A stretch of DNA of 64,000 bases, from assembly GCA_044230205.1 (NCBI GenBank), contig JBGARN010000001.1, positions 62,001 through 126,000 on the forward strand, written 5' to 3'. Made by a program: the position numbers and the translations under genes. This DNA comes from JAEUTH01 sp044230205 (lineage in GTDB: Bacteria > Bacteroidota > Bacteroidia > AKYH767-A > OLB10). The stretch's first letter is position 1; every line of letters starts with the position of its first letter. The notes beneath the pieces are model-generated. The model was not told where the DNA came from and ran no database searches. It worked only from the letters and a program-made list of their open reading frames with translations. Positions 54,933-64,000 of this stretch are shown here, piece after piece.

Positions 54933-57635
54933 CTATATTTTTACAAATGGGAGTTGAGTGCGATTCCCATTTTGATTGATGATCACCATATAGTAACCGC
55001 TTTTCAGGTCATTTACTTCAATACTTACTTGGTTGTTCTCAGCATTATTTAATGTTAGCGTCCTGATACATTTACCTGCGGCATCTACAATACTGATTTC
55101 AGCATCAGATATCGTTGCATGATCAATGTAGATGAAGTTGCCTGAACAAGGATTAGGGTACAGGCTTAATTTATTTTCAGTGATATTTTCCTGCAGACGG
55201 ATGCTTCCTCCAACTTCATTTCTGAATTTAAGTATTAAACCATTGCCTCCTGATGGATTAAACCCGTTAACCAAAGGCATCACTGCCGATTGCAAAAATC
55301 CATTGCCTTCTTTTACGAGTGGAAATGATGGAGTAACCGGTTCATTCAATACCGATCCTGTAATGAACAACCCGTTAGTGCTAATATCCAGGTCGTATGG
55401 GTATTCGATACCTGTATTAACATCTCCTATAAGTGTTGCATAGATTAATTCAAATGGTTTAATAGCAGTGCGTGGCGAAAATGTTGTGAGAAAAATTTGT
55501 GCTGGATTATTGGGGCCAAGATTTCCCTGGAAATAGGTTTGATTGCCGGGATTAACCAAAGGCAAGTTGCCTTGTGCAGAATTTAAACTGTTATCGGTAT
55601 AACCGGTAATAAATAACTTCCCTGTAGCATTTATTTTGGCAGCAGTAATCTGATCCTTTCCATTTCCTCCATATAAGGTTGACCAATCAATATTCCGGTT
55701 TTTATTAAACACCATAATAAAACCATCATAATCACCTCCATTATAACTATTGTCAAAATAAGTTCCTGGTGTAGCACTGCTATAGTTGCTCCATTGAAAC
55801 AGTGATGAAGCAGTAGTAGAGCCGGCTATCATAATACTTTGATCTGCACGGTTAATGCATACATTTTTTATGTATTGGTTATCCTGTAACGATGTACACC
55901 ACTTTATTTTTGAACTGTTGTAAAATTCAGCAATAAAATACCCGGGCGCACTGCAGTTATACGCATTAGGCAAAATGGTAAAAGGAAATTTTGCGGTGCT
56001 GCCAATTACACCACTTATGATGATGTTGTCAGCGCCATCGCAAACAATATTGCGGCAATCACTGCCTGCAGTGCCAAAGCAGGTTGACCAAATCAGCTGT
56101 GTGTTTACATTAAATCCTGCAACAAAACCTACCTGCGATCCGTATTCAGTATTCTGAAAATAACCTGATGCATTATGTTTCAATAATGGAAATGAATCGG
56201 ATGATAATGTAAGGCCGGTTACATACACATTGTTTTTCTGATCACAGGCTATTCCATAGATTACTTCATTACCATTACCACCAAACAATGTTGCCCATTC
56301 CAAAACACCCTGGCTGCTAAAGCGTACTATAAAACCTTCCTGTTTTTGATAGAGTCCTTTATTATTCTGCTGGCAGTAACTGTACAATGAACCATTAAGC
56401 GCTTGCGTATAAAATTTTAAAGTTGAATTGTTGGATGATTCCGTAACTCCAGCCATATAGATATGACCAAGCTGATCAGTGGTTATATCAAATGCAGCAT
56501 CGTATTCAGTGCTCATGTAATAAGTTGCCCAAAGTTGTGTGCCTGTAAGATCGAATGCACTGATAAAGGCTTCAACTGTTGAACCTGCCTGCACCGGACT
56601 GAAATAATATGCAGTTCCATTGTTGTAATTAGGGAATGGGTTAGCAAAGCAATATCCTGTAACATATACCCTGTTATTAGTTTCGTCAGTTTTAATTCCT
56701 GTACAAATGGTTCCTCCTCCGCTGTTGATATTTCCGCCACCATAGTATGTTGACCAGGTAAGCATCATTTTAACAGGAGGGTCAATAATCAGTGTTTTCT
56801 TTTTGTTATAAGCCGCTGCTGTTATGGTCAGCGTATCATTATTCATTTGATAGGCGGATGATATTGTTTTATCATCCTCTGCCGTATAGGTAATTAAATT
56901 TCCTTCAGTAATATTTCCTAACTCAGTGGAGAGTACCAGTTTTTTGTCATTAACCCTTATGGTATTAGCACCATGATATTTCATCCTGATATTATTAATG
57001 TCACCTCCGGGATTTATTATAAAGTCATATTTAAACTGATGTTGATCAGTAAGCTTTAATACCCAATCAATGTTCGGATAAATATTTTTGATTAGCAGCT
57101 GGCTGCAAAATCTAAAGTTGCCTTCACCCGGTTGTATTCCTTCGGCAATAATCTGTACCGGTATTTCATTTACATACCCGGTTTCGGATATATTATATTT
57201 TAGTATGGATGCACCAATAAGTTCGAAGTCAACACGGGCAACATTTTTATCAGGACAATTTTTGAAAGGCAACCTATTCACTGTGTCAAATGGATTCACG
57301 CTTTGGATATCCCTGTCAATCAGTGAATAGGTTAAGCCTGTCGCAGTCAGAAATATGGACGAGTTGCCGGCATTGAGACTGTAAAACACGGTTGAAACCG
57401 GATTTTTGTTGTAATCATAAACCTGACCCGAATTTTTAATAAAGCCAAAATTGGCAGGCTGATAATCTTGCTGATTAAGTAAAGCAGTTTCATTAGTTAC
57501 TGCAGTTGCATTATTTCCGGACTGGTATGCCGGAGCATCAAAGTTTTGGGAAAAAATAAACGACACCTGAAAAACCATGCAAATAACTAGCAGGCATGTA
57601 ACTGCAATTTGTGATATGTGTGCAGAAGTTTTCAT
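54933..57635 (-). CDS. SBBP beta-propeller secreted protein with T9SS type A tail
   Basis: 900 residues from ATG 57635 (MKTSAHISQIAVTCLLVICM signal peptide); the frame is open to 57779, but the extra 48 residues have no signal peptide character. An N-terminal beta domain (~50-300, NFGFIKNSGQVYDYNKN) resembles the module that precedes SBBP repeats. Residues ~300-820 have repeats of LTWSTYYGGG....C.GI..D..NNVYVTG, i.e. SBBP beta-propeller blades. The last ~75 residues are a type A sorting domain (YPNPCSGNFIYI, AAGKCIRTL). Role unknown; likely an adhesive or scaffold protein. Confidence 0.83.
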   Translation of the reverse strand: MKTSAHISQIAVTCLLVICMVFQVSFIFSQNFDAPAYQSGNNATAVTNETALLNQQDYQPANFGFIKNSGQVYDYNKNPVSTVFYSLNAGNSSIFLTATGLTYSLIDRDIQSVNPFDTVNRLPFKNCPDKNVARVDFELIGASILKYNISETGYVNEIPVQIIAEGIQPGEGNFRFCSQLLIKNIYPNIDWVLKLTDQHQFKYDFIINPGGDINNIRMKYHGANTIRVNDKKLVLSTELGNITEGNLITYTAEDDKTISSAYQMNNDTLTITAAAYNKKKTLIIDPPVKMMLTWSTYYGGGNINSGGGTICTGIKTDETNNRVYVTGYCFANPFPNYNNGTAYYFSPVQAGSTVEAFISAFDLTGTQLWATYYMSTEYDAAFDITTDQLGHIYMAGVTESSNNSTLKFYTQALNGSLYSYCQQNNKGLYQKQEGFIVRFSSQGVLEWATLFGGNGNEVIYGIACDQKNNVYVTGLTLSSDSFPLLKHNASGYFQNTEYGSQVGFVAGFNVNTQLIWSTCFGTAGSDCRNIVCDGADNIIISGVIGSTAKFPFTILPNAYNCSAPGYFIAEFYNSSKIKWCTSLQDNQYIKNVCINRADQSIMIAGSTTASSLFQWSNYSSATPGTYFDNSYNGGDYDGFIMVFNKNRNIDWSTLYGGNGKDQITAAKINATGKLFITGYTDNSLNSAQGNLPLVNPGNQTYFQGNLGPNNPAQIFLTTFSPRTAIKPFELIYATLIGDVNTGIEYPYDLDISTNGLFITGSVLNEPVTPSFPLVKEGNGFLQSAVMPLVNGFNPSGGNGLILKFRNEVGGSIRLQENITENKLSLYPNPCSGNFIYIDHATISDAEISIVDAAGKCIRTLTLNNAENNQVSIEVNDLKSGYYMVIINQNGNRTQLPFVKI

Positions 57636-57879
57636 TTTGGCGGTTAGTTTTTTGATTTGAACTTTTTTTGGCTGAGGGTACAAATATGCTATTGAGCAAT
57701 GCCCTGAATCAAGAGGGCAACTACTGTATTTATTAATCAGGGTTTTCACGGTGATGCTTTTTATTAAATGTTTCCCCAAAAGTATCCCGGCTGTATAGGA
57801 TTAGAAGTGCCGGTTAGTAACCGCAAGCCCCGGGCGATTATCTGGAGGTTTTGAAGCTGTATTTAACAGATGTAACCAT

Positions 57880-57907
57880 AAAAAAAGACCGGCATAATTG
57901 GCCGGCC
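57880..57907 (-). terminator. Intrinsic terminator of the M4 protease gene
   Basis: On the minus strand GGCCGGC (57907-57901) pairs with GCCGGTC (57893-57887), one G-T wobble, 7-base loop, followed by a seven-T run (57886-57880). It lies 37 bp after the stop at 57944. Confidence 0.85.
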
Positions 57908-57943
57908 CTTTTCAAAGTGAAATAATAATCTAAAAAATCGCTT

Positions 57944-60205
57944 CTATTGTTTCAATATTTTTTGTGAGTAACTCTTGCCACTTTTGGAAGTAAGCACCAG
58001 GTGATACAATCCGGCTGTTATTGCAGAAGCATCCAGGTTTATTTCATTATTACCCTCATTGATATTTTGCTGCACTTTTAAAACCACTTTGCCCATTGCA
58101 TCATAAACAGAAATTAATGCCTCAGTATCATCGCCTGTTGAATAGAACCTGCATATCAATGAGTTTTTAAACGGATTGGGTGTAACAGCAAATGATGATT
58201 GAGGTGTTAGTGAAGCGGTAGTTTTACTATTCGTGTTATTAGCTGATGGAGTTGAGGAATTTTTAATTGAAGTGTGCATGGTAACTGAGCATGGATTTAC
58301 TTTAGCCCTGAAGGCACTTCCACTTGGAGCAGTGAAACCTACATTCAATGTAATTTCATTAGCTGAATAAAAACGAACTTCTTTGGCTCCTGATGCAGAA
58401 TTTACATTAGTTACTCCAAGCGTATAAACATGATCAATAGCTTCATAGGTTTTATGTGTAGTAAGAGCTGTTAAAGTTCCTGTTACAGCATTTGTGTAAT
58501 ATGGGCTTTGTGATCCAACACCAACAGCATGCCATGCATTGCCAACCTGTATAGCCTGGTTGCTGCAGCTGCCAAATAAATCAATAGCAGCTTCAATCCA
58601 TGCATCGCGAGCATCAATATATTCTGCTGCATCAAATAAATACTGGTGAGCCAGCCAGGCTATATCTATAGCATCATTAATACCTATACCCGAAACGTTA
58701 TATTGGTTGCCGATGTCATTTACACCGGTTTTACCTTCAACAAGAATATAGAAGAAATGATTTTGAACTGAACTGTTGGTGTGAACCCCGCCATTGTCGT
58801 CACTGCCACTATACCAGTAACTACCTAAATAAGTGTCAGGATGGTTTTTGTCATTTGGATTGATGAACGAACGGTGGTAATCAACATTAGTTCTGTCCTC
58901 TGCATGAAGCCATGTAGGAGTAGTCCAGTTATTTTCTGTAGCCATTTCAACAATCTCACCAAATATATCAGCGAATGATTCATCCAGTGCCCCTGATTCA
59001 TCACTATAATCAAGATTAGCTGAAAACTCATCAACACCATGTGTAAATTCATGTGCTACAATATCCAGTGTGGTGTAAGAATCAGAATCACTTAACAAGC
59101 TGCTTCCATAGCCAAAATCAAAATCTTCATCAGCCCAGGTCCATCGTGCATTATTTCCGCTCGTGTTACCATTATCATCAATAAAATTAAATGCAACTGT
59201 GCAGTCTATACTTCCTCCTGAATTGTCATAGCTCTCCCAATTGAAATGAGCAAGGTGATATTGATAGGTTGTCCTCATTCCCCAGTTTACCTGCGCAGCA
59301 TCGCTGGTAGTTCCGGCAAGGTTCGTCCATGTATTACCTGAAACGTAATTGCATTTAGGATCACCTGTATCATAATCTTCCACATGTATGTAAGCCGAAA
59401 TACAATCATCATACATTTCGTAGTAATTAGCATTCGAGCATCGGCCTTGCTGCGATGTGTAAACAGTTTGATTACCGTTATAAGGCAAATCAATTGTAGT
59501 ACCGTTACAGGTTGCATCTAAGGGAATATTCTTAACCACAGCCCCAGTAGATGCATCAACAAATATGCGTTGCGAATTACTGCGGCTCATGGCTATATCA
59601 AACTTCCAGCACAGTATAAAATCTTCACTTTTAAATCCGCGTTTGTTTTTAGGCTGCACATATACCAGTTCTCCTGCAGGATAAGGAGTGTAGTTTGCAT
59701 TATTCTTTCTTGCGCGCATCTTTTCAACTTTTTTTGCATCGAGCCACGCATAATCTTTTGCAGGAATAAATTCAAGTGCTTGATGTAATGCATCACTTTC
59801 TGTTACAGATGGTTTTGTTTGGCTAAAATTTCCGGTAACCATTTTTCCATTTGCTTTTAAAGCAACATTATCACGATGGTGAACATTCATGGTTGCTCCC
59901 ATAACCCTGTATCCATTATGGTATTGATGAAACCGGGAAACTTTAATCCCGGTAAAGGGCATTTCATTGGTTCTGAAATTTCTCATTTCATCATTAGCGC
60001 TTAATCCAAAATGGTTTCTGTAAACATCAAATACCGTGGTTGGATCTATTTTGCTTTCAGTCTTAAAATACAGCCATGAAGTTTTTGAACTCTCTTCTAT
60101 AACAACCTCAGTTAATGAGGACTGCTTTTGCTGCGCCAGCGAACATTGCCATACCAGTAGCAACGTAGCGGTAACAATTTTTGAATACTTATTTATATTT
60201 TTCAT
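57944..60205 (-). CDS. M4-family (thermolysin-like) metalloprotease with T9SS type A tail
   Basis: 753 residues. Signal peptide 1-24 (ends in CSLAQ), then an FTP/propeptide domain (~45-225), then the catalytic domain (~230-565). Zinc ligands are His385, His389 (HEFTHG) and Glu409 (ESFADIFG), at thermolysin spacing; Glu386 is the catalytic base, and GGVHTNSSVQNHFFY carries the active-site His. A P-domain-like segment (~570-650) may follow, and the C-terminal ~80 residues are a type A sorting domain (VTPNPFKNSLICRF, AMGKVVLKV). The enzyme is predicted to degrade extracellular proteins. It needs propeptide removal for activity, as is known for the family. Confidence 0.94.
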   Translation of the reverse strand: MKNINKYSKIVTATLLLVWQCSLAQQKQSSLTEVVIEESSKTSWLYFKTESKIDPTTVFDVYRNHFGLSANDEMRNFRTNEMPFTGIKVSRFHQYHNGYRVMGATMNVHHRDNVALKANGKMVTGNFSQTKPSVTESDALHQALEFIPAKDYAWLDAKKVEKMRARKNNANYTPYPAGELVYVQPKNKRGFKSEDFILCWKFDIAMSRSNSQRIFVDASTGAVVKNIPLDATCNGTTIDLPYNGNQTVYTSQQGRCSNANYYEMYDDCISAYIHVEDYDTGDPKCNYVSGNTWTNLAGTTSDAAQVNWGMRTTYQYHLAHFNWESYDNSGGSIDCTVAFNFIDDNGNTSGNNARWTWADEDFDFGYGSSLLSDSDSYTTLDIVAHEFTHGVDEFSANLDYSDESGALDESFADIFGEIVEMATENNWTTPTWLHAEDRTNVDYHRSFINPNDKNHPDTYLGSYWYSGSDDNGGVHTNSSVQNHFFYILVEGKTGVNDIGNQYNVSGIGINDAIDIAWLAHQYLFDAAEYIDARDAWIEAAIDLFGSCSNQAIQVGNAWHAVGVGSQSPYYTNAVTGTLTALTTHKTYEAIDHVYTLGVTNVNSASGAKEVRFYSANEITLNVGFTAPSGSAFRAKVNPCSVTMHTSIKNSSTPSANNTNSKTTASLTPQSSFAVTPNPFKNSLICRFYSTGDDTEALISVYDAMGKVVLKVQQNINEGNNEINLDASAITAGLYHLVLTSKSGKSYSQKILKQ

Positions 60206-60290
60206 TTGATTTATTTTTGTAGGAGTTGAAGCTTTAAATTGAAGCGCCTTTATCAGGTGTTCATTTGTCGGACTTATTTAAAATGACACT

Positions 60291-61919
60291 TTATTTTTTC
60301 AATTGCTCCATCTGCTTACGCAATTCCTTGTTCTCGTCATTCAGCTTAATAACATAAAGTGTAAGCTCTTCAACTTTTTCCAAAAGTTTCTTTTGCATAT
60401 CACCAATGTGATAGCCGCCTTCAGATTCAACTGTTTTAGCAGAAGGTAATCCGGGTAAGTGTTTATTTTGTTCAAGATTATTTTTCAATTCATCCAAAGG
60501 CATCAGATCATAATTTTTATCAAAAACATAATCAGGCCAGTTGCCTTCTAAAGCTACCTTCACTTCTTCACAAATCATTTTTCCACCAACCGAAACGATA
60601 TAACCTGTTGCTCCGTTAGTAGTTCCTACACGTAATGATGAAGCATAAGTAGTTCCGTTAAAATAGCCTGCCCAGTAATTAGCAGTGCCTGTTGCTGTAC
60701 CATAAACTGCATACACCGGAGTATTTGTCGATCCACCTGTTGCTTTGCCATAAACACCATATGCAGAACCTGTACTTGATATGTTTGCTTCGCCCCAAAC
60801 ACCAAAATTTTGAGTGCCTGTGCTTATTGATTTGCCAACTACTGCATAGTTTTCTCCTGTGCCAATGGCGGTGGCAGACACTCCGAATGTTGCACCGTTA
60901 AAATTTTGTGCTGTTGCTTCTACACCTATTATGCTACCTGTAACTGACTGATAGTTTGAAAAATAACCGCAGGAAGCATCAGTAGTTGTTTTTACATGCA
61001 AACGTGAAGTTGGTGAGGTGGTTCCGATACCAATTCTGCCGCTGCTGTTCATTAATAATCTTGTTGTACCATTAGTGCTCAGTTTAAATGGAGATACAGA
61101 TGCGGGCGCATCAATTTCCAGTACACTTGTTTGACTGGTAGTGCCTAGTCCGAGATAACCGCTTGAGTTTAAAAACATCTTTGTAGTTCCGTTGGCACGC
61201 ATGCTCATAATTGAAGTTGAAGCAGGGGCATCAATTGTAATCATACTCGAAGGAGACTCAGTGCCAATGCCAACTTTGTCTGAAAAATAACCACGTCCCG
61301 TAAAGTATCCTGCATAATCACCTGTTCCTGTTGCAGAACCATAAATACCTATATTGTTGATGTTGCCCGATGCGCGTCCATATACGCCTATATTTTTATC
61401 TGTTGTGGCACCAATTCCCACAACCCCGTTTGCAAGTCCATAAATCCCATAGTTAGTTCCGCTTGTGGCATTGCTTTTATTCCAGCCTACCACACCTGCT
61501 CCATTGTCAGTGCCATCCTCTTTAACTCCTAACACACCCATATATTTTAAAGCAGTGGGGAAGCCGTTTAAAGTCAGGCTTGCATTAAGGTTTACACCAA
61601 GATAGCCGTTAGCCCGTGTGCCACTGTTGTAAATGCGGCCACGTGATGCTGCATACACCTGGTCGTATGCAATAGTAGAAAGCGCAGTGAATGAACTGTA
61701 AATGCGCGATGTGGTTTCAGGAGTAATATTAAATCCGGCATAACCAGATGAATTAATGGTCATTCGAGTTGAGTTGTTAGTTCTGATGCGAAAGTCATTG
61801 GCATCGGTAGTACCGATAAAGTTGGAAGAAGTGGTACCGGCATTGCCCGTAAGCGACCACTGTGAGAAAGATTGTGTTACGATCAACACGCTTGCGATAG
61901 ATAGAATTACTTTTTTCAT
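60291..61919 (-). CDS. Secreted surface protein with conserved coiled-coil C-terminal domain
   Basis: 542 residues. Signal peptide ~1-19 (MKKVILSIASVLIVTQSFS). It starts WSLTGNAGTTSSNFIGTTDANDFRI, close to the beginning of the S74 protein at 52817. The stalk has repeated GIGTTSPTSRLHVK and GYLGLGTTSQ turns, with Gly/Ala/Tyr-rich stretches (YAVYGTATG..). The C-terminal ~100 residues carry EGNWPDYVFDKNYDLMPL ... NKHLPGLPSAKTVESEGG ... LLEKVEELTLYVI, the same block as in 5152-6411, then a coiled coil. No T9SS sorting domain is visible. Function unknown; secreted and likely trimeric. Confidence 0.78.
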   Translation of the reverse strand: MKKVILSIASVLIVTQSFSQWSLTGNAGTTSSNFIGTTDANDFRIRTNNSTRMTINSSGYAGFNITPETTSRIYSSFTALSTIAYDQVYAASRGRIYNSGTRANGYLGVNLNASLTLNGFPTALKYMGVLGVKEDGTDNGAGVVGWNKSNATSGTNYGIYGLANGVVGIGATTDKNIGVYGRASGNINNIGIYGSATGTGDYAGYFTGRGYFSDKVGIGTESPSSMITIDAPASTSIMSMRANGTTKMFLNSSGYLGLGTTSQTSVLEIDAPASVSPFKLSTNGTTRLLMNSSGRIGIGTTSPTSRLHVKTTTDASCGYFSNYQSVTGSIIGVEATAQNFNGATFGVSATAIGTGENYAVVGKSISTGTQNFGVWGEANISSTGSAYGVYGKATGGSTNTPVYAVYGTATGTANYWAGYFNGTTYASSLRVGTTNGATGYIVSVGGKMICEEVKVALEGNWPDYVFDKNYDLMPLDELKNNLEQNKHLPGLPSAKTVESEGGYHIGDMQKKLLEKVEELTLYVIKLNDENKELRKQMEQLKK

Positions 61920-62052
61920 TTTGATAGTGATTAAGTTTTAGTTTATAATTTATGATGCAAAGCTATTTTGAGTGATACCATACTTAATTTGTTATTGAGT
62001 TATCGGATGGCTTAGTTATTTTGCGGAACTATTTATAATGCTTTGAGATTAT

Positions 62053-64000
62053 ATGATAAAAAACAAATTTTTGCTGATAGTAATGGCATTACTGCTTTCA
62101 TGGCCCTTATTTGCCCAGAAGCAAAATGTTGATTCGCTGCTTGGTTTGATTTCAATACAAAAAGATGACACTGCTAAATGCAGCACATTATTATACCTGG
62201 GCGATAACTACCGGAGAAAAAATGCCGACAGCACTTTTTATTATGCTGATGCTTTGATGCAACTGAGCAAAAAAATCTCTTATTCAAAGGGAATTGCCGA
62301 TGCTTATTTTTTAACTGCTGAAGGATTTTATACATCCTTAGAATTAGATTCAGCAAAGTATTTTTATAAAGAAGCTAAGAAAAACTATGAAACGTTAAAT
62401 CTGTCAAAGCAGGTTAATAAAATGAATATGTACCTCTGCAATTCAAACTTGCAGATGGGTGATTATAGTGAAGCATTAAAGTTTGCCGATATTGTTGAAA
62501 GCGATTCAAAAAAATCAAACGATACAATAAGCCTTATTGAAATCAACTACCTTAAATACAGTATTTACCAGTTGCAGGGACAAACGGCTGAGGCACTGGA
62601 ATGTGGAAAGAAGGCTGTAACACTTGCTACGGCATTAAATGACAAACGAAGATTGGGAAAGGCGCTTATGCTCGTAAGCCAGATGCATGAACGTGAATCA
62701 AATTACATTGATGCGATAAAATATGGCGAACAGGCCAGCAAATTATTATTGGAAGCAGGCGATTCGTTAAATGCGTTTAAAGTTTCTGTTATTATACATT
62801 CCAGCACTTATCACCAGGGCGATACACTTAACAGCATTAAAAACCTTGAGCAAACTTATGCATGGCTCGAAAACCATAATGCATTTATGGCGTTGCCCGG
62901 ATGCGCACTTTCTCTGGGCGCTATGTATTATGATTTAAAATGGACAGAAAAATCAATTGCACTGTATGAAAAGGTGTTGCCTTATACCGTGCAATCAGGC
63001 GATAGGCAATCAGAAGCAGAGCTGTTGTTTTTTTTAGGTCGTGATTATTTTACAACCGGCAATTATAAAAAAGCATTGCCCAGCCTGCTTAAGGCTGAAA
63101 CTACGTGCAATGAAATAGGGGATAAAATAATTTTGCCGGATGTGTATGAATATCTTGCCAAAACCTTTGCAAAAACAGGAAATTACAAAGCAGCCTATTT
63201 TTATTACGAAGCATGCGAGGTTTTAAAAGACAGCATCTATAGCAATGAAGAAATGCTTGCCAAGAAAGAAATGATCAGCAAGTATGAAAACGAAATCAAG
63301 GAAAATAAAATTAAACTGCTTACAGCCGAAACAGCATTAACCAATGCAGAAGCACAAAAACAAAAACAGCTTAAAAATATTTTTATTGGGGGCGCAGTTT
63401 TATTGCTGTTGCTTGCCCTGGTTTTATTTAACCGCTACCAGCTGAAAAGAAAAAGTGCAATCCTGCTTGAAGAGCAAAATAAAATTGTTCAGAAGGCAAA
63501 AGAACGCGCAGAACAAAGCGAGCAATTCAAGCAGCAGTTCCTGGCTAACATGAGCCATGAAATCCGCACACCCATGAATGCTATTTTAGGAATGAGCAGG
63601 TTGTTGCTGGATAAAAATAATGATGAGCAAACCACAGCTTATTTGCAGGCCATTAAAAAGTCATCTGACAATTTACTGGTTATCATTAACGATATACTTG
63701 ATTTATCAAAATTAGAAGCTCATAAAATGGAGCTTGAAAAAGTGTCGTTTAATGTGCATGATTTGTTGCAATTAGTTTATGACACTTTTAAGATTAGGGC
63801 GGGTGAAAAGAAATTGCAGTTTGATTTATTTATTGATGAATCTGTACCCAAATTTATTGTAGGTGATGCAGCACGATTAAACCAGGTGCTGATTAATTTA
63901 ACAGGCAATGCCATAAAGTTTACTGAAAGCGGATTTGTGAAAATTGCAGTGGACAATGCAGGTATTGACGGAAGCAATGAAAAAATAAAATTCAGCATCA
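62053..64000 (+). CDS. TPR sensor histidine kinase, HisKA type (3' end outside window)
   Basis: 649 complete codons and an open end. Signal peptide 1-22 (MIKNKFLLIVMALLLSWPLF), then a periplasmic TPR region (~25-410) and one transmembrane helix (~437-457, IFIGGAVLLLLLALVLF). The HisKA domain has its phosphoacceptor in FLANMSHEIRTPMNAILGMS, and the start of the ATPase domain (AARLNQVLINLTGNAIKF) follows. In the family a receiver domain often follows, so a hybrid kinase is likely but not shown. It is different from the 685-residue HisKA_3 kinase at 7402, though both combine periplasmic TPRs with a kinase. Confidence 0.9.
   Translation, partial: MIKNKFLLIVMALLLSWPLFAQKQNVDSLLGLISIQKDDTAKCSTLLYLGDNYRRKNADSTFYYADALMQLSKKISYSKGIADAYFLTAEGFYTSLELDSAKYFYKEAKKNYETLNLSKQVNKMNMYLCNSNLQMGDYSEALKFADIVESDSKKSNDTISLIEINYLKYSIYQLQGQTAEALECGKKAVTLATALNDKRRLGKALMLVSQMHERESNYIDAIKYGEQASKLLLEAGDSLNAFKVSVIIHSSTYHQGDTLNSIKNLEQTYAWLENHNAFMALPGCALSLGAMYYDLKWTEKSIALYEKVLPYTVQSGDRQSEAELLFFLGRDYFTTGNYKKALPSLLKAETTCNEIGDKIILPDVYEYLAKTFAKTGNYKAAYFYYEACEVLKDSIYSNEEMLAKKEMISKYENEIKENKIKLLTAETALTNAEAQKQKQLKNIFIGGAVLLLLLALVLFNRYQLKRKSAILLEEQNKIVQKAKERAEQSEQFKQQFLANMSHEIRTPMNAILGMSRLLLDKNNDEQTTAYLQAIKKSSDNLLVIINDILDLSKLEAHKMELEKVSFNVHDLLQLVYDTFKIRAGEKKLQFDLFIDESVPKFIVGDAARLNQVLINLTGNAIKFTESGFVKIAVDNAGIDGSNEKIKFSI

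Overview
The window looks like a chromosomal segment of an AT-rich Bacteroidota bacterium, probably a gliding, environmental Sphingobacteriia/Chitinophagales-type lineage. The main reason is the density of type IX secretion (T9SS) cargo. At least seven proteins end in a type A sorting domain, two giant proteins end in a gliding-motility-associated (type B) domain, and one more is cut by the left edge. TAnnTTTG-like -7 promoter elements before several genes, and extended sequences with almost no Shine-Dalgarno motifs, agree with this. I see no prophage, insertion sequence, CRISPR array, rRNA or intact tRNA.

Layout. 1-6.4 kb: surface proteins (two paralogous YadA-head-like/Peptidase S74 proteins, a trypsin-like protease with a T9SS tail, and a long-repeat surface protein). 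6.6 kb: a 25-bp inverted-repeat element. 6.7-9.5 kb: a NarL-type response regulator with a TPR sensor kinase. 9.7-21.7 kb: a loose cluster carrying the lower kynurenine pathway. This comprises 3-hydroxyanthranilate dioxygenase, ACMS decarboxylase, 2-aminomuconate semialdehyde dehydrogenase and an atypical SDR. They are interleaved with acylphosphatase, enoyl-CoA hydratase, a stand-alone B12-binding mutase subunit, a 1250-residue NtrY-like kinase and an AlkA-type glycosylase. 21.8-23.5 kb: two TPM-domain proteins and a LemA protein that lacks its C-terminal third.

23.6-31.0 kb: one giant T9SS type B adhesin with about 20 tandem 70-residue repeats, split by a +1 frameshift just after its signal peptide and first PKD domains. 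31.2-33.5 kb: housekeeping genes prs, rplY and pth; pth contains a perfect terminator-like hairpin inside its reading frame. 33.6-36.7 kb: a Porphyromonas-type peptidylarginine deiminase with all catalytic residues, and an exported-looking PLP enzyme. 37.0-42.7 kb: a second giant type B protein. 42.8-51.1 kb: a nucleotide-sugar cluster for exopolysaccharide or O-antigen. It has a UDP-glucuronate decarboxylase-type enzyme, WbpD-, WbpB- and WbpA/O-like enzymes, GalE, RfbB, a WbpP-like epimerase and a CpsB-type phosphatase, but no glycosyltransferase, flippase or WbpE aminotransferase. 51.2-61.9 kb: five more secreted proteins, including an M4 metalloprotease. 62.1 kb to the right edge: a TPR hybrid-type sensor kinase, truncated by the window.

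How they fit together: most of the window serves the cell surface and exterior. It encodes T9SS-exported adhesins and enzymes, the sugar precursors for surface glycans (T9SS type A cargo is often anchored to a glycan) and three sensor kinases. The kynurenine cluster is the main metabolic block. No single undescribed system is proven. The most original signals are the hairpin inside pth, the frameshifted adhesin, the tmRNA-like 3' fragment, the SDR without catalytic Tyr/Lys, and the environmental PPAD-like deiminase.
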